Shown here one piece after another: positions 11,302 through 23,172 of a stretch of DNA of 64,000 nt (the stretch's first letter is position 1; every line of letters begins with the position of its first letter). The stretch is from NCBI GenBank assembly GCA_037126765.1, contig JBBCBC010000026.1:9660418-9724417 (forward strand). Reading direction: 5' to 3'. Under the pieces are notes generated by a model. It searched no databases. It was not told the DNA's origin and was given only the letters and a program-made list of their open reading frames with translations. A program made the position numbers and the translations under genes. The DNA is from Stenogyne calaminthoides (lineage: Eukaryota > Streptophyta > Magnoliopsida > Lamiales > Lamiaceae).

Positions 11302-12060
11302 TGTTGATGTTGCACGGATGTTGTTCCAGATGTTGGACAACATTCTGCACAACATCTTAAATTTGTCATTTCTCCTAACACTGACTCCGATTTATTAGAT
11401 GTGTTTTTCTATGGTTCCTACATTGCAGGTTGAAAACAATTTCGGATATTGTCCAGCGGTTGCACTGATGGAGTAAGAATAGAAAGATCATGGGTGGTTA
11501 CACCAAGATCATGGAGATAGTGAAGGAGATCTTCAAGGCTGTCCACACCAAGTGGATAGGATAATGCAGTTGGTCCAAATGTCTATAAATAGACTGCATT
11601 GGTCGACATTCAAGTTTTGAGTTAAAGTGAAATCCCATTTGCTCTACTCCAAACTTAAGAGAGTAGCATCCGAGACACAACCGTGAGTGGAGTGTGAGGG
11701 TCGATGCTATGTCTATTTCTACTGGTCGAGTGTATTCCAACATTTCCCATCAGTATTGATTTTGTCTTATTAGATCAAGTTTTAGGTTGAATAAGATCAC
11801 TATACTTGATTGAATAGATTGATTTTTGGTGTGTGGTTTTTCAATACACCTTTTAGGATCTTGTAAAAGGTTCGTGTGTATCTCACTACTTGTTATAGTG
11901 ATGTTTTTAACCATGAGGTTCTTATAGTCTTATTATAGACTATACACAATTTTGGAAAATCCTTGCACTGCATTTTTATACTTCAGCTGTCATATGTTGT
12001 TTTATATGTTTCACAAAATTTTCAACAACACTCTGAAAAATACACGCACACACACTTTCA
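11302..12060 (+). mobile_element. 5' LTR of copia A
   Basis: It matches 59850-60609 nearly throughout, differing by scattered substitutions and a few indels. TATAAATAG at 11584-11592 is a likely promoter. A TGGCGCCAGATCC tract, probably the primer-binding site, begins 2 bp after the LTR at 12063. Confidence 0.93.
11584..11592 (+). promoter_or_regulatory. TATA box, 5' LTR of copia A
   Basis: TATAAATAG is conserved at the same place in the 3' LTR (60132-60140). Confidence 0.6.
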
Positions 12061-12127
12061 GTTGGCGCCAGATCCATAAACTTGATACACTAAGTTAAAG
12101 GTCCTGTGTTTAAAGTGTGTTTTTGCA

Positions 12128-13250
12128 ATGGAATATCCACTAACTCCTTCTTTAAAACCTCCAATTTTGGATGGATCAAATTATCCCTACTAGAAACCCA
12201 AAATGCGCATGTATATTAAGTCTATAGATGAGAGAGCATGGCGTAGTGTGTTGTCTTGTTGGAATCCTCAAAAACAGTGGGTGATGTTGATGGAGAATCG
12301 CAAGTAAAAATGAGATTGATTGGTCCAATGATGAATGCACATCGGCCAATTTCAATTCTAAATCCCTCAATGCGATTTTTACTGCTACTGATGTTTCTAT
12401 GTTTAAACTGATATCTAACTGTGTTTCTTCTAAGGATGCATGGGATATATTGTAGGAACATTGTGAAGGATCAGAAAATGTTCGAAGAACTAGACTCAAA
12501 ATGTTGGGAACCAAGTTTGAAAACTTGAAGATGAAAGATGATGAGAACATTTCATCATACAATGAAAGGATAAGTGAGATTGCTAATGAGTCACACTCAC
12601 TTGGTGATCCAATTTCCAACACTCGGTTAGTTAATAAAATACTTAGAATTGTTCCTAAACGATTTGATGCTAAAATATGTGCAATAGAAGAGGCTAAGAA
12701 CACTGATTTATTGAGTCAAAATGAGTTGATAAGTATTTTGAAAACTTATGAGATAAACTCAAATATGTTAGATGATGATAAATATGAGAAAGATAAAGAC
12801 AAGAAAGTACTTGCTTTTAGAGGTGAAACTTCTGATAATGTTGGTAAACATCCTTATGTGATAATGTTGAAGTTGATTCTGATGATGATGTTTCTGATAT
12901 ATGTGATGAAAATGTTTCTGAACAATTTGCTCTTATCACTAAACAATTCAAATCTTTTCTAAAAGGAAAGTTCAGAAGACCAAATGGTCAATTTCAATCA
13001 AAGGATAAGTTTAACCAAAACTCTTCTCCCTCTGATAAAAAGCTTGTTCCAAGTCAGTCTTCCAGTTTCAATCAACCTAGTCAATTCAATAAGGATAACA
13101 AGTTCAAATATGATCCTGAGTACAAAAAAAGGTTAAATGTGATGCATGTTCTGGATATGGTCATTATGCTAATGAATGTGCTAATACTATGCTTAGGAAG
13201 AAAATGAACTTTAATGCTACCTTAAGTGATGATTTCGGATGATGAAATTT
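12128..13250 (+). pseudogene. gag: Copia A gag, N-terminal part and first zinc knuckle, broken
   Basis: Gag packages the element RNA. The frame starts at ATG 12128 with PLTPSLKPPILDGSNYPY and is cut at codon 22 by TAG, where the family has Trp. Further stops and frameshifts follow. The clearest stretch is 12501-12840, a UBN2-type gag core with NISSYNERISEIANES and NKILRIVPKRFDAK. A CCHC knuckle, CDACSGYGHYANEC, lies near 13141-13182 in another frame. At least three nonsense or frameshift lesions make it non-functional as written. Confidence 0.85.
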
Positions 13251-13275
13251 ATTTGGTAAATGTGAGCTAAGTGCT

Positions 13276-13887
13276 ATGTCTGCTAGAATAGTTTATGATG
13301 ATACATTTGATGATGATCTCGATGATTATTGGTCTGAAGCAGATTCAGATGTTCATACAACATCTGAAACAACATCCAGTCAATATAATTCTGAGATTAA
13401 CTGTTTTACTGGAACTATTTTGAATGCTAAAACATCAAAATCTGCTGATTGTGACTCTGAATATCTGAAGTTTAAAACTGATTTAGAAACTCAAAAACAA
13501 GTGTTGAGTTCCTTATCTTTAGAAAATTCAGATTTGAAAGAAAATCTTTTGAAGCTTGAAGTTCTTTTAACTAGAAAAGATGTGGAAATTTCTTCTTTGA
13601 AAGATGAACTTAAGTGCACTACTCTAAGTTTTAAAAAAAATTCTGCAAGCACTACTGAATTGAATGAGGCATTAATGATTGGTAGATCTGATAATGCTGG
13701 ACTTGGTTTTGTGAAAACTTCTGAAAATACTCCTTTATCCTGTGAACCTATTTCTTTTGTAAAAGCTGGAACTTCTTTGCCTAAATCTTTGAAAGGTAAA
13801 CAAAAGAAATCTGATAGTTTGTTTAAAGAGTATGTCTGTTTTTATTGTGCTGGAGTAGGTCATATTTGTCCATATGTTCTAAGTTAA
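13276..13887 (+). pseudogene. gag: Copia A gag C-terminal coiled coil and second zinc knuckle
   Basis: An acidic, Ser-rich start is followed by a heptad-rich segment (residues about 70-115) and a second knuckle, CFYCAGVGH, near the end. A missing base close to 13875 destroys the last knuckle Cys and shifts the frame into the next open frame at 13845. SIRE-type gag proteins commonly have this long coiled-coil extension and second knuckle. Confidence 0.8.
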
Positions 13888-13897
13888 GAAGAGACTT

Positions 13898-14748
13898 TAA
13901 AGCTGAAATTGGTTTACCTGATAAAATTGAACACCCTATAAAACAGGTTAACAACACTAAAAAATTGATTCTTAAAAACATGTCATGCAATGTTGTGTAC
14001 AAAATTCTTTACAAAAGGTTTAAAACTGTTTTATGTTTAAAGATCAGTAGGATAAGGTCTGATCATGGAAGAGAATTTGAAAACAGTTTGTTTACTAATT
14101 TTTGTGAAAAGAAAGGTATTTTGCAAGAGCTTTCTTCACCTAAAACTCCTCAACAAAATGGAATTGCTGAAAGAAAGAATAGAACTTTGCAAGAAATGAC
14201 AAGAGTTATGCTAACCTCAAAAAGTCTTTCTAAGAAATTCTGGGCAGAAGCTTTGAATACTGCTTGTCACATTGTGAATAGAGTGTATATTCGTTCTGGT
14301 AGTAATTGTACTCCCTATGAGATTCTGAATAACAAGAAACCAAATTTGAAATACTTTCACGTGTTTGGTTGTGTTTGTTACATTTTGAATGATAGAGATC
14401 AGTTGCACAAGTTTGATTCTAAGAGTGATAAAGGATTTTTCTTAGGATATTCTAACAATAACAAGGCATATAAAATCTATAACTTGAGAACTGATACAAT
14501 GCAAGAATCTGTTAATGTGGTATTTGATGAACTTGCAAGTCTTGCAGGTAAAAGTGTTGAAGACAATGTATCAGATTTGATAGAAGTATCCAGAAATACT
14601 GATGACACTGAAGATAGTAAAAATGTTGATCAGAATCAGAATGTTCCATCAACATCTGATGCAACATTACCCAAAAGTTCAAATACTGAAAATCTGTCAC
14701 AAGATTCACAGTATCCAAAACATTTGGTTCCCTCAACAAAGATAATGA
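13898..14748 (+). pseudogene. pol: Copia A integrase core C-terminal half; protease and integrase N-terminus deleted
   Basis: The frame passes directly from the gag tail (SKLRRDFKAE) to the integrase core, with RSDHGREFENSLFTNFCEKK (second catalytic Asp) and PQQNGIAERKNR (catalytic Glu). The copia region HVFGCVCYILN and GFFLGYS follows. The aspartic protease, the pre-integrase domain and the integrase zinc finger, several hundred residues, are missing. That internal deletion predates or accompanied inactivation. The frame stops at 14748 only because element B is inserted there. Confidence 0.85.
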
Positions 14749-16323
14749 TGTTAGTGTTAGTGTCCTAGAGACAATCTATTGTAAGGACATAATACTCGAT
14801 GATATTCAATTTGATTTAACATTTTAGTTCACTTAGTATTAATGTATGGCAATACACTTGTTGTAATATTATGTTTGATTGTTTGCATTTATTCATGCAA
14901 TTGTTCCCATGAGTCATTGCTGTCATTGAGGTTGTGAGAACTCAGATGACTTAAACATAATTCTCAAATAGCCGCGATCAATGATCATCAAGAATGGGAT
15001 ATTGATGATGCCATGGAGATTGGTGTGCGATCTACATCATACTCTTAGAGAGTGTAGTAAGATCTCACTTTCTACGAGATACTAGGTATCTCATGATGGA
15101 TGCACAAATACCTTAGAGGGTATTGGTATACCCATCCGAGAAACCATTTGATGTAGTTCCACTATATGTGTCTACTTGGGTGTGTGGGTTCTTTGGGAGC
15201 GACGCGATACTCCTTTGACTTGAGGGTCATACGACATGTGTGGGATGATAAACTTTGACCACGACCGACGCTGCACCCGTCTATGGGTAGATATGACTTG
15301 GATTGGGTTCATTAGTGTGTGTGTGGTAGTTGAGCGAGAATAGGATTCATTCCTCAAAGTGGATTTAGAGAGAATACTCATCTTCTCATCATAATTGGAT
15401 CTAAGTCATTGGCCGATGCACGCCAACTTAGACTTTGTGGCTAAGTGTGACATACATGATCAATTAATGATTGGAGATAAATTGATTAAGTTATTTGAAT
15501 AACATCATGTTCAAGACTTAATTGAGTATTCGCGAATGAAAGGAGGAAATCGTAATAGCTCATGTTTTGATTCTTACGTGTAGTTGCACATTTATAAAGA
15601 ACGCACCTCATATATTGAGAATGTCCGATTTACAGGGTTCAATTAAGACCGTTAGTTTGACTAATTACTCGATATATATAGAGGTACATGGGTCACACAA
15701 CAAGTAATGGTTGTTTGCTAATTATAGTTGGTTGATTAAATGTTAAATTTGATTTAATATTTAATTTATGGAGAAGTAATTAATAATAGATTAATTTGAA
15801 ATTAATTATTATTAATATTTAATTAAATTAGATTTAATTAAATTAGAATTCTAATAATTATATTTGGAATATAATTGTAGGATTTAATATATATGGAAAT
15901 AAATCGTAGAGATTTTCATATAAAGGCATTTAAACCGTAGAGATTTATATTTGGGAATTAAATTAAAATGAATTAATTTAATTCAAGATTAAGGATTTTA
16001 TTTCCTAATTGGGCTAGCTTGGGAAATAATTTAAGTTCTCCCTATATATATCTGTTTCTAAGGAACCACAAATGAATCACTTCATATTTTCTCCATAAAA
16101 TCTAGAGTTTGGATTTTCCAAAGAAATTCATCTCAAGGGGATTCAACCATTTGGCAGATTTTGCAGATTAGTAATTTATGGATACCATAGTTGAGGAATC
16201 GTTAATGCAATTCTTTGTATTTACGTTTACTCAATTTAATTATGCAATTAATTGTTCGTTGTTGGTGAACTGTTTAATTCTGCTGCACATGTATTCGTGT
16301 TTACGTGCCTCTAAATTCTAACA
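14749..16323 (+). mobile_element. 5' LTR of copia B (1,575 bp)
   Basis: It starts TGTTAGTGTTAGTGTCC and ends AATTCTAACA. It aligns with 22383-22861 and 53951-54505; a 484-bp middle segment (15301-15784) has no counterpart in the 3' LTR. TATATATA at 16043-16050 is a candidate promoter. Confidence 0.92.
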
Positions 16324-16324
16324 G

Positions 16325-16336
16325 TGGTATCAGAGC
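16325..16336 (+). promoter_or_regulatory. Primer-binding site of copia B (initiator tRNA-Met)
   Basis: TGGTATCAGAGC begins 2 bp after the LTR end and is complementary to the 3' end of plant initiator tRNA-Met. Confidence 0.88.
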
Positions 16337-16406
16337 GTCAGGCTCTTGATTAATTGCATGATTGTTTGATTTATAAAAAATAAAAAATAAAAAAATTATA
16401 AATCAC

Positions 16407-16436
16407 GGTGCGGTCGAATTTTGTCGTGACCGCACC
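16407..16436 (+). promoter_or_regulatory. Stem-loop just downstream of the primer site
   Basis: GGTGCGGTC and GACCGCACC form a perfect 9-bp stem around a 12-nt loop, 71 nt after the primer-binding site. Retroelement leaders often carry packaging or dimerisation hairpins here. That role is inferred. Confidence 0.55.
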
Positions 16437-17694
16437 AAGTATATTGTTAATTGGTGTGTAATTATTTGTCGATTAATATGATTTTTGGGGTTGATAACAT
16501 ATGCTTGATGTTTGTTTATTTGTTTAATTTAACAAATAACCCCTTCTTCCCCTTTTGCGCTCGTCATTTTATCCCTCATGCCTAGAATAGGGTTTTTCTG
16601 CGAAAAATCCTCCGGCGGCCAACCGTTCTTGAACCTGCGCCGCTTCGTCTTTTCGTGCAATCCACTGTGTCGGCGGCTTAATACTGCGACTCGCGACGGT
16701 CGCGTGATGCAGCATCGACACGAGCGACGAGGGATTAGATCTGCGACAGAGTAACCCTGCCTCATTTTGATACATGACATCGGTCCACCGTGTCGTGCCG
16801 CCTCAGGTTGATGCGTTGTCGGATCGATTCGAAACGTAGCAGCGAACTCCTGTCTTGATTCGAGCAGTTGAGACGCGCCACCGTTTCGCATCGATTCGTA
16901 GTCGTCTTCATCACCGCGTTGCGATCTGATGAGTCGTAAAGCTTGCGCACGCGATACTGTTGTGATTGCAGCGGCGAGTCGCCCGCACGCGCCTAGTGGC
17001 GGAGGCGACTCGCCTGCACGCGCCGCATTACTATGTTGTTTCATATGTGTGGGCTTATGCTGCACTGCTGGTTGTTGTTTGTTTTGGGTGTTCTTCGATT
17101 TCGGTTGAGATTGTTTGAAACGATTAAACCCCAAAGTTTGACCGTTCTATGATTAATTGGATTGAATCTGTTGAACTGTTGATTTCGGAGTCCCGATTGG
17201 AAAGACGGTTTTGGGAACTGGGCAGTGATGAGGGGAAGGACTAAGCAAAAATTGGATTTTGGGAAGACCTTCCGTGCAATTTTTGAAATTTGCACATGAG
17301 CCCTTGAAAAATAAGTTAAAATCTAAATTTTAAGTTAATAAGATTAATTTTAAGAATTAGTAATAAAGGTTAGACTTTTATTTGTAATTAATTTGATTAA
17401 TTATTGAAGTTTAATAATTTTAAAATTAAATTTAAAATTGGATTTTAAAATTCATTTTAAAAGAATTGTTAATCTCACTTGGTTAATTATTTTAATAAAA
17501 CGTATTAGCTGGACTAATGATGAACCAAATTAATTGGATTAATTAAAAACTAATATTAATAATGAATTTAATTATTAAATTTATTTTAAAATTGGATTTT
17601 AAAATAATGGTTTAAAGAATTAAACGAGTTATTAATTCCCATTTGGTTAACGTGTTTTATATTCTGTTAACGCATTTTATGTCCGCATTATAAT

Positions 17695-17815
17695 TGTTTG
17701 GGTAGGCGGCGCACAATAATTGTCGGACCGTATTATTGTTTGGGTAGACGGCGCCCATATAAGTGTTAGTCCGTGTAAATCATGTTTGGGTAGGCGGCGC
17801 CCAATAATTGCTCAA
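17695..17815 (+). repeat. Three short tandem repeats in the copia B leader
   Basis: TGTTTGGGTAGGCGGCGC or a close variant begins at 17695, 17737 and 17783. Each copy is followed by a CAATAATTG-like stretch. The period is 42-46 bp. Confidence 0.8.
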
Positions 17816-18127
17816 ATGTGATGCAAATTAACATGTTGGATCTCGATTAAGAAATTAATACCCCGCCTTTAAAACGTTCCTCACCAAAATATGATTTTCA
17901 TTAAATTGAACGATGCCTTCCATCAAAATTAAAAGTAAACCGCAGATTTCGTTCCAATGAGTATTTAAGGCCCAAGTCTTTTGCTCGGATCTACATCTAA
18001 CAGGACTTTTATAGGCCACTTTAGTGTTCCGCTTGATGGGATCACTTGACTTTGTTTCACTAGCCTCAAACAGGAAACGAAAGTCGAAAGCATCCGATTG
18101 AACTAGGTTCAATCAACTAGGAGTTGC

Positions 18128-18273
18128 AGTTTTGCAATTGGTTTGGTGACCTACCAGTTATGCTATTGCAGTAATCAGCCCAAGAAGATATTGTAATAGT
18201 AGTTTTGCAATTGGTTTGGTGACCTACCAGTTATGCTATTGCAGTAATCAGCCCAAGAAGATATTGTAATAGT
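18128..18273 (+). repeat. Perfect 73-bp tandem duplication
   Basis: The unit starting AGTTTTGCAATTGG occurs at 18128-18200 and again at 18201-18273 with no mismatch seen. This is out of keeping with the decay of the surrounding element. Confidence 0.92.
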
Positions 18274-18579
18274 AGGAATGTGGATCCTAGTCCATTACAA
18301 TTTATATCTGATATAAATTTGTACTCTTCCGATGAGGTCGTTGAGCATGTGAAAATAATGGAGACAAAATAAACACAAAAGAAAGGCCATTTTTATTTTG
18401 ATTGCTGAATATTGATCATAGGAATTATGTGTTTAATTCCCGTTTTATTTTATTTCTCTTGGTTACTTGAAATGTATAACTGTTATTGAGATGTGTTTTG
18501 GAAACAAATAAAATTGGTTAGGCGAATTTTTTACCGGGGCAGCAAAACATGTGTTTGGTGCGAAGGCGAAAAAAAGATT

Positions 18580-19060
18580 GTCGTGTTGGATGACACGTAA
18601 ACAATTTGGTTCTCTCGAGGTGGACGTAATTTCAAAGCAAGATTGCTCGGGGTGTGTGATGTTGCTAAGATGACTCCCGATATACATAAGCGTGGGGAAA
18701 TAGGTCCCCTCTCAATGCTCAAGCATTTGAAGGATCTCTTTGATTCTGAATCTCGTTATGAGATTTATGAAGTGATGAGAGATCTGTTCAGATGCAGGTT
18801 AGCTAAAGAAGGGAAAATTCCATCTCATATGCTAATGATGATAGGCATAATTGAGAAACTTGGTAATTTAGGCATTGCGCTAAAGGGCCATCGTTTTCAT
18901 CTATCTTTATCCTCCAAAGTTGTTCAAATTCATATTTTAGCTTCATTGTGAACTACAATATGAATACGACGGATGCGACCGTGCCTGAACTTCACAACGT
19001 GCTCAAGACTTTAGAGTTCACTATCACTAAGATGGTGTTCAAACGAAGGAGCAGGTAAAC
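18580..19060 (+). pseudogene. gag: Copia B gag remnant
   Basis: The best frame (18643-18951) reads LKHLKDLFDSESRYEIYEVM, then SHMLMMIGIIEKLGNLGIAL. This matches the copia gag core, in which a helix pair is followed by a short linker and an EVMRxLF motif. Stops and shifts break both sides, and no zinc knuckle was recognised. The start codon cannot be assigned. Confidence 0.7.
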
Positions 19061-19064
19061 AAGG

Positions 19065-19680
19065 ATGTGTGCCTCTACTATAAGTAGAAGAGGGGATTGG
19101 AAGAAAGACTATAAGGTTCTGGTTGCTAAAAGGAAAGCACTAGGTGCTTCTAGCACTAGAACATGTATGTTTGTTATTAAGATAAACATGTCTACTAATA
19201 GCCCTAACTGCTTGGTATTGGACGGATTTGGCTCTCACATTTGCACTAATGTGAAAGGGCTCATGTGTCATAGGACAGTTAGGGCGGGTGAAGTCGTCCT
19301 ACACGTGGAAACGGAGCAAGAGTTGCTAACTGAACATGTGGGGACTTATGTGTTAGACTTACCCTTTGGTTTTAGATTAGAACTTAATGATTGTCATTTA
19401 GTTCTTTCTATTACTCGCAACATGTATCTGTTGCATTATGGATATGATGTTCTTAATATAAAAAATAAAAGACACAAGCTTAGTAATCATGAAAACCCGA
19501 CTTACTTATGGCATTGTAGAACTTGATCATGTAAACGAGAAAAGAATTGCAAGGTTAAGAAAGTTAGACTACTTAACCCCATCCGACTGTGAGTCTTATG
19601 GAGATTGTGAATCTTATCTCATGGGCAAGATGATCGATAGACCCTTTTCTGCAAAGGGGTGCATGCCAAAGAAGTTCTAG
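19065..19680 (+). pseudogene. pol: Copia B protease and pre-integrase remnant
   Basis: VLDGFGSHICTNVKGL is the copia aspartic-protease motif with the residue after the catalytic Asp altered (families usually have Asp-Thr/Ser-Gly). The following LELNDCHLVLSITRNM and the region around 19489-19600 correspond to the pre-integrase segment. Two frames are involved, overlapping at 19489-19526. Confidence 0.72.
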
Positions 19681-20300
19681 AGTTGATTTACAACGATGTT
19701 TGTGGACCATTGCCCACTCTAGCTAGGGGTCACTTCGGCTACTTCTTCACTTTTACTGATGATTTCTCTAGATACGGATACGTGTTTCTTATGAAACACA
19801 AATCCGAATCTTTTGAGAAATTCAAAGAGTACAAAGCTGAGATAGAGAAGAAACTTGGTAAGAGTATCAAGACTCTTCGATTGGATCGAGGAGGTGAATA
19901 CCTTAGCCATGAATTCACTGATTACTTGAAGTTATATGGAATCCAGTCACAATGGACTACTCTCGGAACACCTCAGATGAACGGTGTGTCCGAGAGAAGA
20001 AACCAAACCCTGTTAGACATGGTGAGGTCCATGATGAGCTTTTCCTGTCTTCCAACATTCTTATGGGATACGCGTTACAAATCTCAATTTATATTCTGAA
20101 TAGGATTCCATCTAAATAGGTTGAGCATACACCATATGAACTATGATTTGGCAAGAAGCCAACTTTTATACATATTAAACATGGGGTTGCCTCGTGATTA
20201 TGAAAAAGATGCTTACCGACAAGTTAGAATCCAAAGGTGAAAAGGGTTACTTTGTGATATCCTAAAGTAACCAAAGGATATTACTTCTATCTACCTGAGA
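19681..20300 (+). pseudogene. pol: Copia B integrase core remnant
   Basis: IYNDVCGPLPTLARGHFGYF carries the first catalytic Asp, KTLRLDRGGEYLSHEF the second and PQMNGVSERRNQTLLDMVRS the Glu. All three are present. The frame ends at a stop at 20097-20099. The downstream KRxPNxxxLKIWGC-like part continues in broken form to about 20300. Confidence 0.8.
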
Positions 20301-20308
20301 AATAATCA

Positions 20309-21600
20309 ATGATTGTTTCTAGGCAGACCAAGTTCCTCGAAGAAGACTATGTCTTTAAGGAACAAGGTCGTAAGCAGATAGAACTTGAAGAAATTCAAGA
20401 ACCACAAATTAACAAAGAGACTGATATCTTGTCAAATCAACATGACAAGGAATCAGTGGGAGCATTCAACAACTTTCACGGTGGGAGTCTTTCACTAGGT
20501 GATCGTCTTTCAGCTAGTGGGAGCGTAATTGGAGTTGGCTTGCCTGTGCAAGAACCTCCAAGTGAGCTGAATGAGAACATCATAGTTCAAACTTCTGCCC
20601 AAGAGGCATCTGAAAGTGTAGCTCTTGAGGACTCTCCGGACATTGATGAAATCGATGCACCACAAAATTTTCACTATCAGAATGTACAGCCTGCACAACC
20701 ACAGCTCCGTAAGTCAATTAGAAATTGTAATCCGCCCATTAGATACGATTACCTCTTGGAGGAACTCGATAATGTGGACATACAGGATAAGGACGATCCT
20801 AATACTTATTCTGAAGCAATATCAGATATTGATTCAGGGAAGTGACATGAAGCCATGAAATTCGAGATGGACTCGATGTACACAAATCAAGTCTAGGACT
20901 TGGTTGAGTTGCCTAAAGGGGTTAGACCCATATGTTGCGATTGGGTCTTCAAGCGCAAGACTGATGCAAATGGCAAAGTACAAACCTACAAAGCTAGGTT
21001 GGTGGCGAAGGATTATAGTCAATGCGAAGGCATTGACTGTGATGAGACCTTCTCACCAATTGCAAAGATCAAGTCCATTCAAATTTTACTTGCGATAACA
21101 ACACACTATGATTATGAGATTTGGTAGATGGATGTCAAAATAACTTTCCTCAATGAAAACATTGATAAGGAAGTGTTTATGACTCAACCGGAAGGTTTTA
21201 TATCTAAGCCAAACTCTAATCTAGTATGCAAGCTAAAGAGATCCATTTATGGATTGAAGCAAGCTTCTAGGAGTTGGAATATCCGATTTGATGAAGCTAG
21301 CAAGTTTTGACTTCATCAAAAATTAGGAAGATCCTTGCGTTTATTGTAAACACAATGGAAAGAATATTGTTTTCATAATCGTGTATGTCAATGACATATT
21401 GATTTTGGGAAACAATATCCCGTTAATGCAGTCCATTAAAGATTTGTTGTCAAAGACCTTCATGATGAAGGATCTTGGTGAAGTCTGCTACATCTTAGGG
21501 ATCAAGATCCACTTGGATAGATCTAAGAAGATGTTGAGACTGTCATAGTCCACCTATGTAGATAAGGTGTTGAAGCGTTTTGCGATGGAGAACTCTAAGA
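20309..21600 (+). pseudogene. pol: Copia B reverse transcriptase remnant
   Basis: An acidic linker with RKSIRNCNPPIRYDYLLEE precedes the RT palm. The palm carries DWVFKRKTDANGKVQTYKAR, DETFSPIAKIKSIQ, LNENIDKEVFMTQPEGF and LKRSIYGLKQASRSWN. The active-site block near 21380 reads YVND instead of YVDD, losing one catalytic Asp. Stops at about 20845, 20895, 21127 and 21310 break the frame. Confidence 0.8.
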
Positions 21601-21601
21601 G

Positions 21602-22360
21602 ATGGTCTCTATCGACAAATCATGGGATAAAGCTACCAAAGAAGGATTGTCCTTTCTGTTGAAAGCTGATATCAAGCACAAGAAAGATGTTCCGTATGCA
21701 TATGCAATTAAGTCATTCATGTACACCATGACTTGCACGAGGCCAAACGTGGCCTACGCTATCAACATCACTGGTAAATACCAACAGAATCCGGGTGAGT
21801 CTCACTGGATTGCTGTCAAGACCATTATGAAAAATCTTAGACGAACTAAAGAATGTTTCCTTATCTATAGTGGACAGTCAGAACTAGTTGTGACTGGTTA
21901 AGCTGACACAAGTTTCCAATCCGACTGTGATGATTACAAATCAAAGTCAGGTTACGTTTCACTCGCAATAATGAGGCGGTCGGTTGGAATAGTTCCAAGC
22001 AAAAGGATCGCAGATTCAACAACCAAAGTTGAGTACATTGTTGTATCAGAAGCCTCAAGGAGGCTATCTGGATTTTATAAGTTCTTAAGAGAACTAGGGG
22101 TAGTTCCAAGTGCCAGTTGTCTAGTAGAGTTGTATTAGACAACGTTGGTGCGAATGCGCACGCAAAGGAACCGAGATCAGCAAACAGAAACAAGCATGTA
22201 CCCAGACTTATCATTTGATCTGAGAGATCATAAGAATAGGAGAAATGTAATTAAAATGTATTCCCACATATTTAATTTGGAAGATCATTTCACAAAAACA
22301 CTGAGTGTTCATGTACGTACTAGACATTTGATGGTCTAGAGGTTAGACATGTAGGTGATT
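21602..22360 (+). pseudogene. pol: Copia B RNase H remnant
   Basis: PYAYAIKSFMYTMTCTRPNV and the following TGKYQQNPGESHW belong to the RT-RNase H connection. Further on, single words of RNase H remain in several frames, including an ANAHAKEPR segment and a terminal segment before the purine tract. The frame is heavily broken. Confidence 0.7.
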
Positions 22361-22371
22361 GACTCTAGTCC

Positions 22372-22382
22372 AAGTGGGAGAT
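22372..22382 (+). promoter_or_regulatory. Polypurine tract of copia B
   Basis: AAGTGGGAGAT lies directly before the TGTTAGTG start of the 3' LTR, the normal site of plus-strand priming. Confidence 0.85.
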
Positions 22383-22861
22383 TGTTAGTGTTAGTGTCCT
22401 AGAGACAATCTATTGTAAGGACATAATACTCGATGATATTCAGTTTGATTTAATATTATAGTTCACTTAATATTAATGTATGGCAATACACTTGTTGGAA
22501 TATTAGTGTTGCAAGTGTTCCCATGAGTCATTGTTGTCATTGAGGTTGTGAGAACTCAGATGACTTAAGCATAATTCTCAAATATCCCCGATCAAGGATC
22601 ATCAAGAATGGGATATTGATGATGCAATGGAGATTGGTGTGCGATCTGCATCATACTCTTATAGAGTGTAGTAAGAGGGTATTGGTATACCCATCTGAGA
22701 AACCGTTTGATGTAGTTCCACTATATGTGTCTACGGATGTCTCGGTTAGTGGGAGCGATGTGATACTCCTTTGACTTAAGGTCAATACGCACGATATGTG
22801 TGGGATGATGAACTTTGACCATGACCGACGTTTGCACCAGTCTATGGGTAGATATGGCTTG
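22383..22861 (+). mobile_element. 3' LTR of copia B, left part
   Basis: It corresponds to 14749-15300 of the 5' LTR, with small deletions. It ends at CTTG, where gypsy sequence begins with the same CTTG word. Confidence 0.9.
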
Positions 22862-23172
22862 AAGAAGAGTAGACAGGCTGATCCGCCTCATACTTGTCAA
22901 CATCAATTCCGCGGACGAGATGAGGTCAGCTCATGTCTATTTCAAGACGAGGCTTTGAATTTAGCAAAACTATAGTCTAATATCTATAGATATGTGTAAT
23001 AGAAACAGTCTTCTTCAAATGTAAAAGTTGTAATAGAATAGCAACGTGTTGCGAAGCATTTTTGTTAGTTAATTTTTTCTAGTTAAAGCCTATGAATGGT
23101 CGCACCTAAGCCAGACGACCCGAACTAAGACGAACGAGCAGAAGTTTATGTTCACCTGACGAAATAATTCAT

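Larger units (their letters stand above)
16337..18560 (+). other. Long untranslated leader of copia B
   Basis: About 2.2 kb lies between the primer site and the first gag-like sequence. It has a GC-rich, CpG-rich part (about 16560-17060) followed by a very AT-rich part. It holds a 9-bp hairpin at 16407-16436, three short repeats at 17695-17815 and a perfect 73-bp duplication at 18128-18273. Open frames on the minus strand in the GC-rich part are Arg/Ser-rich and look like by-products of composition. Confidence 0.6.

Noticed and set aside
15172..15381. 69-codon minus-strand frame in the copia B LTR
   Set aside because: It lies wholly inside an LTR that is defined by termini and target duplication. 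The matching part of the other LTR does not keep the frame.
16529..17295. Minus-strand frames of 62-201 codons in the copia B leader
   Set aside because: They are Arg/Ser/Gln-rich translations of a GC-rich non-coding leader, with no motif and no splice or promoter context. Position right after a primer-binding site explains them as leader sequence.
18463..18722. Minus-strand frames in the gag region of copia B
   Set aside because: They are antisense to a recognisable gag core on the plus strand.
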